Shown here: one piece after another, positions 7,956 to 17,346 of the stretch
Position numbering within the stretch: the stretch's first letter is position 1
How the letters are laid out: every line of letters begins with the position of its first letter
Assembly (NCBI RefSeq): GCF_000975115.1
Contig: NZ_BBRE01000002.1
Location: 310,001-374,000, forward strand
Length of the DNA: 64,000 nucleotides
Origin: Demequina oxidasica
Lineage (GTDB): Bacteria; Actinomycetota; Actinomycetes; Actinomycetales; Demequinaceae
Direction of reading: 5' to 3'
Notes under the pieces: generated by a model
The model's database searches: none
The model's input: the letters and a program-made list of their open reading frames with translations, nothing else
Told to the model about the DNA's origin: nothing
Position numbers and translations under genes: made by a program

Positions 7956-9086
7956 TTATGAGCCAAAAACGCCCATGTCCGATTTCACATCCGCAATGAC
8001 GCGCGGCAGGATTCCGATGAATCGACGCACGTCTTCCTGAGTCACACCAGGATGCAAACCGATGCGCAAGTTTCCGTGGGTGAGCGCTCCCATCACTTCT
8101 AGTACGCGGCTGGGTTCGAACGTCGCCTTCCCGCACGCGGAGCCTGAGCCCACGGCTATGCCCGCACGATCAAGTCGTGACACGAGCGGTTCGCCATCTA
8201 GATACAGGAAAGCCGCGGTCAGCACGTGGGGGAGACGCTCCGTGTTGTCACCGATGACGGCCACGTCCTCGAGGCCGTCGATCGCCGCGCGAATCTCGTC
8301 GACGTACGAGCTCAGCCTTGTCGCAATGCGCTCGCGGTCCTCGACACGCTCCTGGAGTGCCACGGCAGCGGCGAGCGCGAGAGGAACCGAGATTCCTCCG
8401 GGCGCCCAGGGGTCACCGTCAGGCCAGGCCTGCAGCCATCGCGTTTGGGGTCGTAGCGCCACGACCCCTAGGCCGGCTGGCCCGCCCCAGTCCGCGGGGT
8501 TTGCGACCAAGCCGTCCCAGTGTTGCGGAGACTCAAGGTGACCGATGCTGGCTGTGGCGTCCACGATCAGCGGCACCGAGTGCTGTGATGTCACCGCTGC
8601 GACGTCTGCCAGGCGTTGCACCGTCGCGACCTCGTGATTCGCGTGCTGGACCGCAGCCATCGCAGTCGCGGGGTGGCTGGTGAACGTAGAAAGCGTCTCG
8701 AGGTCGAGGTGGCCGAGCCGGTCTACCGGGACGAGGTCAACGGCACCTTTGGTCACGAAGTTGGCGGCATCAAGCACGGCGTCGCGCTCAATCGCGGAGG
8801 CGACGATGCGATCACGGCCACGCCGAGCGGCACCGACACCAGTGATCACTCGTTCGAACGCGAGGCTGACGGAGGCTGTGAAATGCAGGTATTCACTCTG
8901 AGTGCCGATCACATCGGCGATCGCGCCCCGGGCGCCGTCGACGAGCGCGCGCGCACGCCGGGATTCAGCGTGAAGGCGATTGGGGTCCGCCCAACCTTCA
9001 GCAAACCCTGCTCGTAGGGCATCGGTGACGCGTGGTGTGAGAGGCGCGGAGCCGCTTGCATCGAGAAACATGCGGGTGTCTGACAT
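7956..9086 (-). CDS. Cysteine desulfurase-like class V protein lacking the PLP lysine
   Basis: A 376-residue NifS/IscS-type fold-type I protein. Recognisable features are MFLDASGSAPLTP at the N-terminus, HANHEVATVQ for the family HxNNEIGxxQ, LIVDATASIGHL for the PLP-binding DAAQS strand, and GSGSACGKATFEPSRVL, the mobile loop carrying the sulfur-accepting Cys. The PLP Schiff-base motif S-x-H-K-x-x-G-P-K-G reads NPADWGGPAG here, so Asp replaces the lysine; the RxGT phosphate-binding segment is also lost (PGGISVP). I infer no normal desulfurase activity; a scaffold or regulatory role near the Fe-S carrier is possible. A TANNNT box 6 nt before the ATG suggests leaderless expression. Confidence 0.8.
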   Translation of the reverse strand: MSDTRMFLDASGSAPLTPRVTDALRAGFAEGWADPNRLHAESRRARALVDGARGAIADVIGTQSEYLHFTASVSLAFERVITGVGAARRGRDRIVASAIERDAVLDAANFVTKGAVDLVPVDRLGHLDLETLSTFTSHPATAMAAVQHANHEVATVQRLADVAAVTSQHSVPLIVDATASIGHLESPQHWDGLVANPADWGGPAGLGVVALRPQTRWLQAWPDGDPWAPGGISVPLALAAAVALQERVEDRERIATRLSSYVDEIRAAIDGLEDVAVIGDNTERLPHVLTAAFLYLDGEPLVSRLDRAGIAVGSGSACGKATFEPSRVLEVMGALTHGNLRIGLHPGVTQEDVRRFIGILPRVIADVKSDMGVFGS

Positions 9087-9092
9087 GCCCTC

Positions 9093-9098
9093 ACGTTA
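9093..9098 (-). promoter_or_regulatory. -10 box for leaderless desulfurase-like gene
   Basis: On the minus strand TAACGT ends 6 nt before the ATG at 9086. It lies only 8 bp from the -10 of the divergent ctaC, so the two promoters probably compete or are coordinated. Confidence 0.45.
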
Positions 9099-9106
9099 TC
9101 GCGCGC

Positions 9107-9112
9107 TAGACT
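9107..9112 (+). promoter_or_regulatory. -10 box for leaderless ctaC
   Basis: TAGACT ends 6 nt before the GTG at 9119. No Shine-Dalgarno is present, so a leaderless mRNA is the simplest reading. Confidence 0.5.
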
Positions 9113-9118
9113 GACCGC

Positions 9119-9991
9119 GTGTCCAAAGTAACTCGTCCCAGAACACTTCGTTATGCCCTTGGCGCAACTGGTGCAGTAGCCGTGATGCTCCTGCTCTCAG
9201 GCTGTGTGGAGGGTATTGAGAACGGCGCGCTGCCAAGCACGCCGGACGTCACAAACCAGACCGGTCGCATCATCACACTGTGGAACGGGTCGTGGATTGC
9301 GGCCCTCGCCGTCGGCGTGCTGACGTGGGGTCTCATCCTTTGGTGTGTTGCGGTGTACCGCAAGCGCAAGGGTGACTCCAAGCTTCCGCTACAGACTCGC
9401 GCCAATGTGCCGCTTGAGCTCATGTACACGGTGGTGCCGCTGATGCTGATCGGTGTGCTGTTCAAGTTCACTGCACAGGACATCAGCGCGATCCGCGATA
9501 CCTCGGAAACGCCCGATGTCACCATTCAGGTGATCGGCAAGCAGTGGAGCTGGGACTTTAACTACGTTGATGACAACGTCTACACGGCCGGCGTGCAGGC
9601 AACGCTGACCGGCGAGACCGGCGTCGAGGAGACTCTTCCCACGCTGTATCTGCCGGTTAACGAGCGAGTCGAGTTCATCCTGAATTCCCGCGACGTCATC
9701 CACTCCTTCTGGATTCCGGCGTTCCTCTACAAGGAGGACACGATTCCGGGTCGCACTAACAGTTTCCAGGTAATTCCCACCCAGACGGGCACGTACAAGG
9801 GCAAGTGCGCTGAGCTTTGCGGCGAATACCACGCTTCCATGCTCTTCAACGTCGAGGTGGTAGAGCGCGACGAGTACGACGCATACATGCAGAAATTGCG
9901 CGACGAAGGCTACGAAGGCCAGATTGGTCTGGAATACAGCCGTGACCAGGTCGTCAAGATGACCCAGGACCACGAGGAGACCAACGAATAA
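9119..9991 (+). CDS. ctaC: Cytochrome c oxidase subunit II
   Basis: The CuA-bearing subunit of the aa3 oxidase, which takes electrons from the bcc complex. The 290-residue precursor has a lipoprotein signal peptide ending in LLLSGC (lipid-modified C29), two transmembrane helices (about 55-80 and 98-118), then an extracytoplasmic cupredoxin domain. CuA ligands are visible: H in [11 protein letters not shown] and [12 protein letters not shown] near 225-236. Acidic residues and WSWDF form the usual cytochrome docking and electron-entry region. The stop overlaps the ctaD start as TAATG, so the two are translationally coupled. Confidence 0.96.
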   Translation: MSKVTRPRTLRYALGATGAVAVMLLLSGCVEGIENGALPSTPDVTNQTGRIITLWNGSWIAALAVGVLTWGLILWCVAVYRKRKGDSKLPLQTRANVPLELMYTVVPLMLIGVLFKFTAQDISAIRDTSETPDVTIQVIGKQWSWDFNYVDDNVYTAGVQATLTGETGVEETLPTLYLPVNERVEFILNSRDVIHSFWIPAFLYKEDTIPGRTNSFQVIPTQTGTYKGKCAELCGEYHASMLFNVEVVERDEYDAYMQKLRDEGYEGQIGLEYSRDQVVKMTQDHEETNE

Positions 9992-11706
9992 TGGCGACCG
10001 ACATCATTGAAGCTGCGGACGCGGCGTCGACACCCGAGCCCACACCCAAGGCGCCCATGAGCAAGGGCCGTATCTTCATCAAGTGGATCACGTCCACTGA
10101 TCACAAGACCATCGGGTACATGTACCTGATCACGTCCTTTATCTTCTTCTGCATCGGCGGCGTGATGGCGCTGATTATCCGCGCCGAGTTGTTTGAGCCG
10201 GGCATCCAGATCGTGCAGTCGGCTGAGCAGTACAACCAGCTGTTCACCATGCATGGCACCATCATGCTGCTGTTGTTCGCGACGCCGCTGTTCGCCGGCT
10301 TCGCCAACGTGATCATGCCGCTCCAGATCGGTGCTCCTGACGTCGCGTTCCCGCGTGTCAACATGTTCGCGTACTGGCTGTATCTGTTCGGTGGACTCAT
10401 CGCGTCGGCCGGCTTCTTCACCCCTCAGGGTGCGGCTTCTTTTGGCTGGTTCGCGTACGCGCCACTGAGCAATGCCGTGTACTCACCAGGTGTGGGTGGA
10501 GACCTGTGGGTCTTCGGCCTAGCGCTATCTGGTTTCGGAACCATTCTTGGTGCGGTGAACTTCATCACTACCATCGTGACGATGCGCGCGCCGGGTATGA
10601 CCATGTTCCGCATGCCGATCTTCACCTGGAACACCCTGGTGACGTCGATGCTCGTGCTGATCGCGTTCCCCCCACTGGCTTCCGCATTGCTTGCGCTGGG
10701 GTCGGACCGTAGGCTCGGGTCACAGGTCTTTAATCCGGACAACGGCGGAGCCATATTGTGGCAACACTTGTTCTGGTTCTTCGGGCATCCGGAGGTCTAC
10801 ATCATCGCTCTGCCGTTCTTCGGCATCATTACCGAGATCATCCCAGTGTTCTCTCGGAAGCCACTCTTCGGATATCACGGCCTCGTTTACGCGACCATCG
10901 CGATTGCTGCGTTGTCCGTGACCGTGTGGGCTCACCACATGTACGTCACCGGAGCCGTTTTGTTGCCCTTCTTCGCCTTCATGACGATGTTGATCGCGGT
11001 GCCGACAGGCGTGAAGTTCTTCAACTGGATAGGAACAATGTGGAGAGGAAAGTTGACGTTTGAGACGCCGATGCTCTGGACTATCGGCTTCCTCATCACC
11101 TTCCTCTTTGGTGGCCTGACCGGCGTCATCCTGTCCGCGCCGCCGCTCGACTTCCCAGTGTCCGACTCGTACTTTGTAGTGGCGCACTTCCACTACGTGG
11201 TGTTCGGCACCGTGGTGTTTGCGATGTTCGCCGGATTCTATTTCTGGTGGCCAAAGTTCACCGGCAAGATGCTGGATGAGCGACTAGGCAAGATTCACTT
11301 CTGGTTGCTGTTCATCGGCTTCCACACCACGTTCCTCATTCAGCACTGGGCTGGTGTCCAGGGGATGGCTCGACGCTACGTCGACTACCTACCGGAGGAT
11401 GGCTTCACCGGTATGAACCAGGTGTCTACCGTCGGTGCCTTCATCTTGGCGATCTCCACGTTGCCGTTCCTATGGAACGTGTACCGGACTCACAAGAAGG
11501 CTCCTAAGGTCACAGTTGACGACCCATGGGGCTTCGGAAACTCGCTCGAATGGGCAACGTCCTGCCCGCCGCCCCGACACAATTTCACCTCCATCCCGCG
11601 TATTCGCTCAGAGCGTCCCGCATTTGACCTTCACCACCCGGAGGCAGCGGCGATCGATCACTACCAGGCAGAACGCGACGACGCCGATCACGCAGTGGTG
11701 AGTTAG
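9991..11706 (+). CDS. ctaD: Cytochrome c oxidase subunit I
   Basis: The catalytic haem-copper subunit that reduces O2 to water and pumps protons. The 571-residue protein has 12 predicted helices. Ligands are visible: H in FTMHGTIM for haem a, HPEVY with the His-Tyr cross-link pair and [10 protein letters not shown] for CuB, and [11 protein letters not shown] for haems a3 and a. The C-terminal 50 residues are cytoplasmic and end in a variable acidic tail. It is coupled to ctaC by a 1-nt overlap and followed 11 bp later by ctaF. Confidence 0.97.
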   Translation: MATDIIEAADAASTPEPTPKAPMSKGRIFIKWITSTDHKTIGYMYLITSFIFFCIGGVMALIIRAELFEPGIQIVQSAEQYNQLFTMHGTIMLLLFATPLFAGFANVIMPLQIGAPDVAFPRVNMFAYWLYLFGGLIASAGFFTPQGAASFGWFAYAPLSNAVYSPGVGGDLWVFGLALSGFGTILGAVNFITTIVTMRAPGMTMFRMPIFTWNTLVTSMLVLIAFPPLASALLALGSDRRLGSQVFNPDNGGAILWQHLFWFFGHPEVYIIALPFFGIITEIIPVFSRKPLFGYHGLVYATIAIAALSVTVWAHHMYVTGAVLLPFFAFMTMLIAVPTGVKFFNWIGTMWRGKLTFETPMLWTIGFLITFLFGGLTGVILSAPPLDFPVSDSYFVVAHFHYVVFGTVVFAMFAGFYFWWPKFTGKMLDERLGKIHFWLLFIGFHTTFLIQHWAGVQGMARRYVDYLPEDGFTGMNQVSTVGAFILAISTLPFLWNVYRTHKKAPKVTVDDPWGFGNSLEWATSCPPPRHNFTSIPRIRSERPAFDLHHPEAAAIDHYQAERDDADHAVVS

Positions 11707-11717
11707 GGGTATAGACC

Positions 11718-12119
11718 GTGAATATTGAAGCGAAACTCTTTAACCTGCCAGCGATCTTCTTCTTTCTGGTGGCAATCCTGTACGGCATCTTCACCAGCTT
11801 TGACGAGTGGGTGGGGTTTGTCGGCATCCTGCTGACCGGTGGATTGTTCCTGATGGTGGGTATCTATTTCCGCATGCTGGACAAGCGCCACGGCGCACGC
11901 CCCGAGGACCGCAATGACGGCGAGATCGCGGAGCTCGCTGGTGAGCAGGGGATCTTTGCCCCCTGGAGCTGGTGGCCACTGGTCCTCGCAGCATCGGCGG
12001 CGCTTGGATTCCTTGCCCTCGCAGTGGGCTGGTGGATTATGGCCCCAGCCGTAGCGATCTTTGTGATCGGCATCGTGGGATGGGTGTTTGAGTACTCGCG
12101 CGGACAGCACGCGCACTAG
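11718..12119 (+). CDS. ctaF: Cytochrome c oxidase subunit IV, actinobacterial
   Basis: A 133-residue accessory subunit with four hydrophobic helices (about 8-30, 33-52, 82-103, 105-125) and a central soluble loop, as expected for the actinobacterial CtaF required for stable aa3 oxidase. The GTG start follows AGGGG by 7 nt. It closes the ctaCDF operon and is followed at once by a strong terminator. Confidence 0.92.
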   Translation: MNIEAKLFNLPAIFFFLVAILYGIFTSFDEWVGFVGILLTGGLFLMVGIYFRMLDKRHGARPEDRNDGEIAELAGEQGIFAPWSWWPLVLAASAALGFLALAVGWWIMAPAVAIFVIGIVGWVFEYSRGQHAH

Positions 12120-12127
12120 TTTCTTGA

Positions 12128-12173
12128 AAACGCGAAAGGGCCGGCGCCTTGTGGAGCCGGCCCTTTCGCGTTT
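12128..12173 (+). terminator. Terminator of the ctaCDF operon
   Basis: A perfect 18-bp inverted repeat (arms 12128-12145 and 12156-12173) with a 10-nt loop, ending in CGTTT then CTCAACC. It lies 8 bp past the ctaF stop. Confidence 0.9.
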
Positions 12174-12281
12174 CTCAACCCCGGGTCCGTGCCGCAATGG
12201 TCCGCAGAGGGACCGAATGGCCCGTGGCGGACCGACTATGGGCCACTCGGGGACCACTAGATTATTGGTCAGGAGGTGAGC

Positions 12282-12962
12282 ATGACTCAACGCGGAACGC
12301 TTTGGCTACTCTTTGGCTGCCTGGTGCTTCTCCAGTTCGGCTACCCGGTCACGAACTACGGTCCTTGGTGGACCGTGGGCTACCTGTTGCTCTACGGAGG
12401 TGTCATCTTTTATGGTGCCCGCGAGATAGCGATTCACCCGCGCGCCGGCTGGCCGATAGTTCCGGGCGTGATCCTACTGGTAGCCGCAGCTGTGTGGTTC
12501 TCGCTCAACCAGGGGGAGAAGCAGGCGACAGCCATTCTGCTGGCGGCCGTGGGGATTTTCCAGTTGATGCTACTGGTGATCTTGGTACGGCGTCTGCTGC
12601 AGCCGTCTCACCACGCCAGCACTATCGACATGCTCCTGATCGCGGTATCGGCCTATTTGCTCCTCGGCGGGGTGTTTGGCGTCATTTCCAGCGAACTCGA
12701 GTTCGCCGTGGCTGGCAGTTACATCGACGCGACGTCCGCCGACCCCGTGACCTGGCAGAGCCTGTTTTACGGCAGTTACGTCACCATCTCAACCCTCGGC
12801 TACGGAGACATTGTCCCTAAGTCCGATTGGGCGCGCTCCTTAGCGTCACTTGAGGCCGTCCTGGGCACCCTGTTCGTCGCGGTGGTGATCGCGCGCCTGG
12901 TGGGCCTGGGAGGCTCTCGGTGGCGCAAGGACACAGCTACTCACGAGGCTGACGCAGCCTAG
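12282..12962 (+). CDS. Two-TM-pore potassium channel protein
   Basis: A 226-residue membrane protein. The N-terminal part has four hydrophobic segments (about 5-95). The C-terminal part is an Ion_trans_2 pore module: TM helix (IDMLLIAVSAYLLLGGVFGV), pore helix, the selectivity filter TISTLGYGDIVP (about 170-181) and an inner helix. No cytoplasmic RCK or cyclic-nucleotide domain is present. I chose the ATG at 12282, 5 nt after AGGAGG, over the GTG at 12276, which overlaps that sequence. TAGATT at 12258-12263 is a candidate -10. A role in membrane-potential or K+ balance beside the respiratory genes is inference. Confidence 0.85.
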   Translation: MTQRGTLWLLFGCLVLLQFGYPVTNYGPWWTVGYLLLYGGVIFYGAREIAIHPRAGWPIVPGVILLVAAAVWFSLNQGEKQATAILLAAVGIFQLMLLVILVRRLLQPSHHASTIDMLLIAVSAYLLLGGVFGVISSELEFAVAGSYIDATSADPVTWQSLFYGSYVTISTLGYGDIVPKSDWARSLASLEAVLGTLFVAVVIARLVGLGGSRWRKDTATHEADAA

Positions 12963-12987
12963 ACATCCTGAGGTGTCCCTGGACGCA

Positions 12988-13025
12988 ACGAGGGGGCCGG
13001 CTCCATGTGGAACCGGCACCCTCGT
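12988..13025. terminator. Bidirectional terminator (K+ channel / sodA)
   Basis: Arms 12988-13000 and 13013-13025 pair over 12 of 13 positions (one G-A mismatch) around a 12-nt loop. It lies between convergent genes. Confidence 0.8.
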
Positions 13026-13051
13026 CTTGCGCTTAAGTGTCGCGAGTCTAA

Positions 13052-13672
13052 CTACGCGATCAGGCCAGCACCCTGGGTGCGGGCGGTGGCGAAGCGTGCC
13101 TGAACGTTGGCCCAGTCGATGACGTTCCACCAGGCCTTGACGTAGTCGGCCTTGACGTTGCGGTACTGCAGGTAGAAGGCGTGCTCCCACATGTCGAGCA
13201 TCAGCAGCGGGATGAGGCCGATAGGCAGGTTGCCCTGCTGGTCGTAGAGCTGCACGATGATGAGCTTCTCACCAAGCGTGTCCCAGGCCAGAATCGACCA
13301 GCCGGAACCCTGAATCGTCATCGCGGTGTTCGTGAAGTGTCCACGGAAGCCGTCGAACGAGCCAAAGTGCTCATCGATTGCGGAGGCGAGGTCGCCTACG
13401 GGCTTGTCGCCGCCCTCCGGCGACATGTTGGTCCAGAACACAGAGTGGTTGACGTGACCGCCGAGGTTGAACGCGAGGTTCTTCTCCAGCATGGGGATGG
13501 TAGCGAAGTTCTCGGAGTCCCGGGCCTCTGCCATCTTTTCGAGAGCGGTGTTCGCGCCCGCGACGTATGCCGCGTGGTGCTTGCTGTGGTGCAACTCCAT
13601 GATCTCGCCCGCAATGTGAGGGTCGAGTGCGCCATAGTCGTAGGAAAGATCTGGAAGGCTGTAATCGCCCAT
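13052..13672 (-). CDS. sodA: Fe/Mn superoxide dismutase
   Basis: Dismutes superoxide in the cytosol. The 206-residue protein has all four metal ligands: H28 in [10 protein letters not shown]76 in [10 protein letters not shown], and D and H in [13 protein letters not shown] near 160-165. The length is usual for the family. Metal preference (Fe, Mn or either) cannot be assigned safely by eye. The ATG follows AAGGAG by 7 nt. Its place beside the terminal oxidase operons fits protection against respiratory superoxide. Confidence 0.95.
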   Translation of the reverse strand: MGDYSLPDLSYDYGALDPHIAGEIMELHHSKHHAAYVAGANTALEKMAEARDSENFATIPMLEKNLAFNLGGHVNHSVFWTNMSPEGGDKPVGDLASAIDEHFGSFDGFRGHFTNTAMTIQGSGWSILAWDTLGEKLIIVQLYDQQGNLPIGLIPLLMLDMWEHAFYLQYRNVKADYVKAWWNVIDWANVQARFATARTQGAGLIA

Positions 13673-13811
13673 TGAGTCTCCTTAGGTCGTGTCCAGTCGG
13701 GTCCGACTGGAGCTTTTCTGGGAACCCTTCGAGCCTAGTCCCGCGCGGCCAAAAACGCTTGGCGCATCGCGGATGCTAGTCGACTCATCAGGGTCCTACC
13801 TGGTCAAACAC

Positions 13812-13846
13812 GAATGGCCCGCCCAAGATTCCCGGGCGGGCCATTC
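13812..13846 (-). terminator. Terminator of the ctaE-qcrCAB operon
   Basis: A perfect 13-bp inverted repeat (arms 13812-13824 and 13834-13846, 9-nt loop). On the minus strand it is followed by GTGTTTGACC. It lies 20 bp past the qcrB stop. Confidence 0.85.
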
Positions 13847-13865
13847 ATGTGAGAAACAGAAGTGA

Positions 13866-15482
13866 CTAGTGGTGGTGTTGGGCTTCTTCCAGTTCGGACG
13901 GCGTGACAGGTGACACCCGGTCCTCGAAGTAGAAGCGCGACAGGCGGTGCTTGAACCGGTCGAACTTGTGGCCCTTGCGTGCGACTCCGCGGTCGTTGTG
14001 AGACGGCGCGACCACACTGGGTGCGATGTCGTCGTAGTTGACGGCGATCCAGCGAGCTTGCTCGTCGAGCGGCTCGTGAACCTCGATGTACTCGCCGTTC
14101 TCGTGACGCACGATGCGGCCGGTCTCGTTGCCGTGAAGCACAAGTTCGCGGTCCTTGCGCTGCAGACCCATGCAGAACCGCTTTGTCACCATGAACGCCA
14201 CGACAGGCAGGATGAAGATCGCGTAGCGGAAGAAGATGGTGAGGTCGTTGAGCGACAGGTGGAACAAGTTCGCCACGATGTCGTTGGAGCCCTCGAGCAC
14301 CAGGATCACGTAGAACGTGATGACCGCCACGCCAATTCCAGTGCGAACAGGTGCGTTGCGGGGCCTGTCCAGCACGTGCTTCTCGCCCCGGTCTCCGGTA
14401 GCCCAGGCCTCGAACCACGGGTAGAAGGCCATGAAACCAAAGAGCAGTGCCGGCATGATGAGGCCCGGAATCAGCAGGTTCATGGAGAGCGTGTAGCCGC
14501 CAATAACCCACTCGAACGGGAAGCCCCACAACTCGCCGGGCATCATACGCAGGGCGCCGTCGACGAAGAGGATGTACCAGTCGGGCTGGGTACCAGCGGA
14601 CACAGGGGAGGGGTCGTAGGGACCGTAGTTCCACACCGGGTTGATGGTGAAGAACGCACCCATGAAAGCGATCACGCCAAACACGACGAAGAAGAATCCA
14701 CCGGCCTTGGCGGTGTACACGGGGAACAGCGGGAGACCCACCACGTTCTTGTGCGTGCGGCCACCGCCCGGATACTGAGTGTGCTTGTGCAAGAACACCA
14801 GGAAGAGGTGCAGCGCAATCAGGCCCAGAATGAGCGCGGGCACAAGCAACACGTGCGCCGTGAACAGCCTCGGAATCAGCACCTCGCCGGGGAATTCACC
14901 GCCGAACAGCCAGTACGAGATGTAGGTACCGATGATCGGAATGGCCTTGACGATTCCGTCGATGATCCGAAGTCCGTTTCCGGAGAGCACATCGTCGGGA
15001 AGCGAGTAACCGGTGAAGCCCGCAGCAAGCGACATGATCATCAGTGTGAAACCGATGAGCCAGTTGATCTCGCGCGGCTTTCGGAAGGCTCCCGTGAAGA
15101 ACACACGCGCCATGTGGAACAGGATCGACGCGGTGAAGAGCAGCGCCGCCCAGTGGTGGATCTGACGCATGAGGAGCCCGCCAGGCACCTCAAATGAGGT
15201 GTCGAGCGTCGAGGCAAAGGCGCGCGACATCTCCACACCCTGCATGGTGGGGAAAGTGCCGTCGTAGTGAATGATGTCCATCGAGGGCACAAAGAATGCC
15301 GTGAGGAATACGCCGGAAATCAGCAGCACGATGAACGAGTACAGTGCCACCTCGCCCAGCATGAACGACCAGTGGTCGGGGAAGATCTTCCGCGCGAAGA
15401 ACTTGACGAAGCCACCGATTGAGGTGCGCTCGTCGACGTAATTGGCGGTGCCCGCAGCGGCGTTATTGAGCTTGGTACCCAT
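13866..15482 (-). CDS. qcrB: Cytochrome bc1 complex cytochrome b subunit
   Basis: The quinol-oxidising membrane subunit of the actinobacterial bcc complex, 538 residues. Haem b ligand histidines lie in RQIHHWAALLFTASILFHMA and in LFTAHVLLVPALIL with ALHLFLVFLHKH. PDWY replaces the usual PEWY at the quinol oxidation site, as in other actinobacteria. The long hydrophilic C-terminal extension (about 440-538, ending HHH) is also typical of actinobacterial QcrB. The ATG overlaps the qcrA stop by 1 nt (TAATG). Confidence 0.97.
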   Translation of the reverse strand: MGTKLNNAAAGTANYVDERTSIGGFVKFFARKIFPDHWSFMLGEVALYSFIVLLISGVFLTAFFVPSMDIIHYDGTFPTMQGVEMSRAFASTLDTSFEVPGGLLMRQIHHWAALLFTASILFHMARVFFTGAFRKPREINWLIGFTLMIMSLAAGFTGYSLPDDVLSGNGLRIIDGIVKAIPIIGTYISYWLFGGEFPGEVLIPRLFTAHVLLVPALILGLIALHLFLVFLHKHTQYPGGGRTHKNVVGLPLFPVYTAKAGGFFFVVFGVIAFMGAFFTINPVWNYGPYDPSPVSAGTQPDWYILFVDGALRMMPGELWGFPFEWVIGGYTLSMNLLIPGLIMPALLFGFMAFYPWFEAWATGDRGEKHVLDRPRNAPVRTGIGVAVITFYVILVLEGSNDIVANLFHLSLNDLTIFFRYAIFILPVVAFMVTKRFCMGLQRKDRELVLHGNETGRIVRHENGEYIEVHEPLDEQARWIAVNYDDIAPSVVAPSHNDRGVARKGHKFDRFKHRLSRFYFEDRVSPVTPSELEEAQHHH

Positions 15483-16555
15483 TAGTGGCTGCCCTCCTCA
15501 GGGGTCAAGGTGCCGTCAGGCGTCTTGAGGCGGTCCCAGTAGCTAGGGCCAACGGGCTCGTCGAAGTCGCTCGTCGCGATGATGTAGCCCTCATCGTCAA
15601 CTGCAATGGGTAGCTGTGGCAACGGGCGCTTAGCGGGACCGAAGACGACCTTGGCTCCATCGGAGACGTCAAAGGTGGACTGGTGGCACGGGCACAGGAG
15701 GTGGTGCGTCTGCTGCTCGTAAAGAGCAACGGGGCAACCGACGTGCGTGCAGACCTTGGAATAGGCGACGATGCCATCAAACGACCAGTCCTCGCGTCCT
15801 GGCTGAATGGTTAGGTCCCGGGGGTCAAGGCGAACCATGAGAACGATGGCCTTGGCCTTTGCCTCGAGCTTGCCATGGCCCATCTCGTTGAGACCTTCAG
15901 GGATCACATGGAAAGCTGAGCCAATGGTGACATCAGAGGCCTTGATAGGGGTGCCATCGGGGTCGCGCGCCAGGCGCGTTCCCTTCTTCCACATGGTGTG
16001 GCGCAGCAGACCCACGTTCCAGTCGCCGCCCATATTACCGATCTGAGGAACGAGTAGGGCAAGGGGAGCCACCAGCATCGCGGTGATGAGTGAGCCCTTC
16101 AGCAGGCCACGACGTGGCACGCCCTCTTTTGAGGCGCCGATGCCAGAGTCCTCTACGCCGTCCTTGAGGTTCTGAATCGCTCCCTCGCGGCTCTCGTCCG
16201 ACGAACGCAATTCGTGGCGCTCTTCCACCATTTCGTGGTCGCGCATAAGGGTCTTGGCCCAGTGGATAGCGCCCCAGCCAATGCCGAACATCGCGAGCAT
16301 GACACCGATACCGATGACCGTATTGGTCTGCTGGATCGACTTAACATCTTCGCCCATGTCGTTCAGACCAAAGTAGGCCCAGATGGCGATGACGGTGCCG
16401 AGGATCGAGATGCCGAACATCGCGGCGACCTGACGCTCAGCTCGCTTGGCGGCCTTGGGGTCCTTGTCGGCTAGACGAGGGCGGTGATAGGGAACACCCG
16501 GATCCTGAAAGGAATCAGATTCCGTTGTCTCTTGACTCTGATCTGACTGGCTCAT
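15482..16555 (-). CDS. qcrA: Rieske iron-sulfur subunit of the bcc complex
   Basis: A 357-residue subunit carrying the 2Fe-2S cluster that takes the first electron from quinol. The Rieske motifs are intact: CTHVGCPVALY and CPCHQSTFDVSDGAKVVFGP near 280-315. Three N-terminal transmembrane helices, instead of the usual one, are the actinobacterial form. I start at the ATG overlapping the qcrC stop (ATGA, 4 nt); the open frame upstream runs antiparallel to nothing recognisable and is a shadow of qcrC. Confidence 0.96.
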   Translation of the reverse strand: MSQSDQSQETTESDSFQDPGVPYHRPRLADKDPKAAKRAERQVAAMFGISILGTVIAIWAYFGLNDMGEDVKSIQQTNTVIGIGVMLAMFGIGWGAIHWAKTLMRDHEMVEERHELRSSDESREGAIQNLKDGVEDSGIGASKEGVPRRGLLKGSLITAMLVAPLALLVPQIGNMGGDWNVGLLRHTMWKKGTRLARDPDGTPIKASDVTIGSAFHVIPEGLNEMGHGKLEAKAKAIVLMVRLDPRDLTIQPGREDWSFDGIVAYSKVCTHVGCPVALYEQQTHHLLCPCHQSTFDVSDGAKVVFGPAKRPLPQLPIAVDDEGYIIATSDFDEPVGPSYWDRLKTPDGTLTPEEGSH

Positions 16556-17337
16556 GAAGAACGCGCTCCTACCCACACGGTGCTGGCGATGATGAGGCCG
16601 ATTCCAACCAGCCATGCCCAGAAGCCTTCGGCAACGGGGCCGATGGCGCCAAGCTTGAGTCCGCCTGGAGACGGCTGACGCTGCTCCTCCAGATACGCGA
16701 TGACGTCGCGCTTGCCCTCGGCGGAGATGTTGGCGTTGTTGAACACGGGCATCGACTGAGGTCCGGTCAACATCGCCTCGTAGATGTGGGTGGGAGTGGT
16801 GGCCCACAATGAAGGTGCGTACTTACCCTGCGTAAGAGCCCCACCACCGCCGACTGAGCCATGGCACATTGCGCAGTTAGTACGGAAGAGCTCCATGCCA
16901 TTCGCGGGATCGCCGAGCGAACCGTCGACCTCCTCTGCGGTGGGGACGGTGGGTCCCGCGCCGAGGGAGGCGACATAGCCCGCGAGCTGATCGATCTGGT
17001 CCTGGTCGAATTGGGGCGCTTTGGCGCGAGCCTGAGGACCTGACATCTGCATCGGCATGCGGCCAGTGCCTACCTGGAAGTCGACAGCGGCTGCGCCAAC
17101 GCCGACGAGCGAGGGCGCAATGTCCTCTTGGCCCTGGGCGTCCATGCCGTGGCACGTGGCGCAGTTTGCTGCAAAGAGCTTCTCACCCTGCGCGACGTCG
17201 TCTTCGGACACCTGGGTCGCTGCGGTGGCGGGGGAGCTGGTGGTCACTGCGGCTACGCCCGTAATGGCGGCCAACAGTAGTAGTACCAGCATGAGCGGAG
17301 CGGCCTTGTGGTACCGCTTTTTGGCTAAGGTTTTCAT
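16552..17337 (-). CDS. qcrC: Di-haem cytochrome c subunit of the bcc complex
   Basis: A 261-residue membrane-anchored cytochrome cc that carries electrons from the Rieske centre to CuA, replacing soluble cytochrome c. It has an N-terminal signal/anchor (about 13-32), two c-type haem sites CATCH (about 60) and CAMCH (about 160), and a C-terminal helix (WAWLVGIGLIIASTVWV). The ATG at 17337 follows AGGG by 7 nt; a TTG two codons upstream is less likely. It is 9 bp downstream of ctaE and overlaps qcrA by 4 nt. Confidence 0.96.
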   Translation of the reverse strand: MKTLAKKRYHKAAPLMLVLLLLAAITGVAAVTTSSPATAATQVSEDDVAQGEKLFAANCATCHGMDAQGQEDIAPSLVGVGAAAVDFQVGTGRMPMQMSGPQARAKAPQFDQDQIDQLAGYVASLGAGPTVPTAEEVDGSLGDPANGMELFRTNCAMCHGSVGGGGALTQGKYAPSLWATTPTHIYEAMLTGPQSMPVFNNANISAEGKRDVIAYLEEQRQPSPGGLKLGAIGPVAEGFWAWLVGIGLIIASTVWVGARSS

Positions 17338-17346
17338 GGTCAATCC

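Noticed and set aside
8100..8125. GGTTCGAAC stretch resembling a tRNA T-arm
   Set aside because: It is inside the desulfurase-like coding sequence and no acceptor, D or anticodon arms can be folded around it.
13947..15197. Long plus-strand open frame antisense to qcrB (416 codons)
   Set aside because: Codon-bias shadow: the peptide is rich in His/Arg/Glu/Val with no fold signature, and it lies fully inside a certain qcrB gene.
16556..16807. N-terminal 84-codon extension of qcrA
   Set aside because: It runs inside qcrC in another frame, and the ATGA overlap at 16552-16555 is a normal coupled start.
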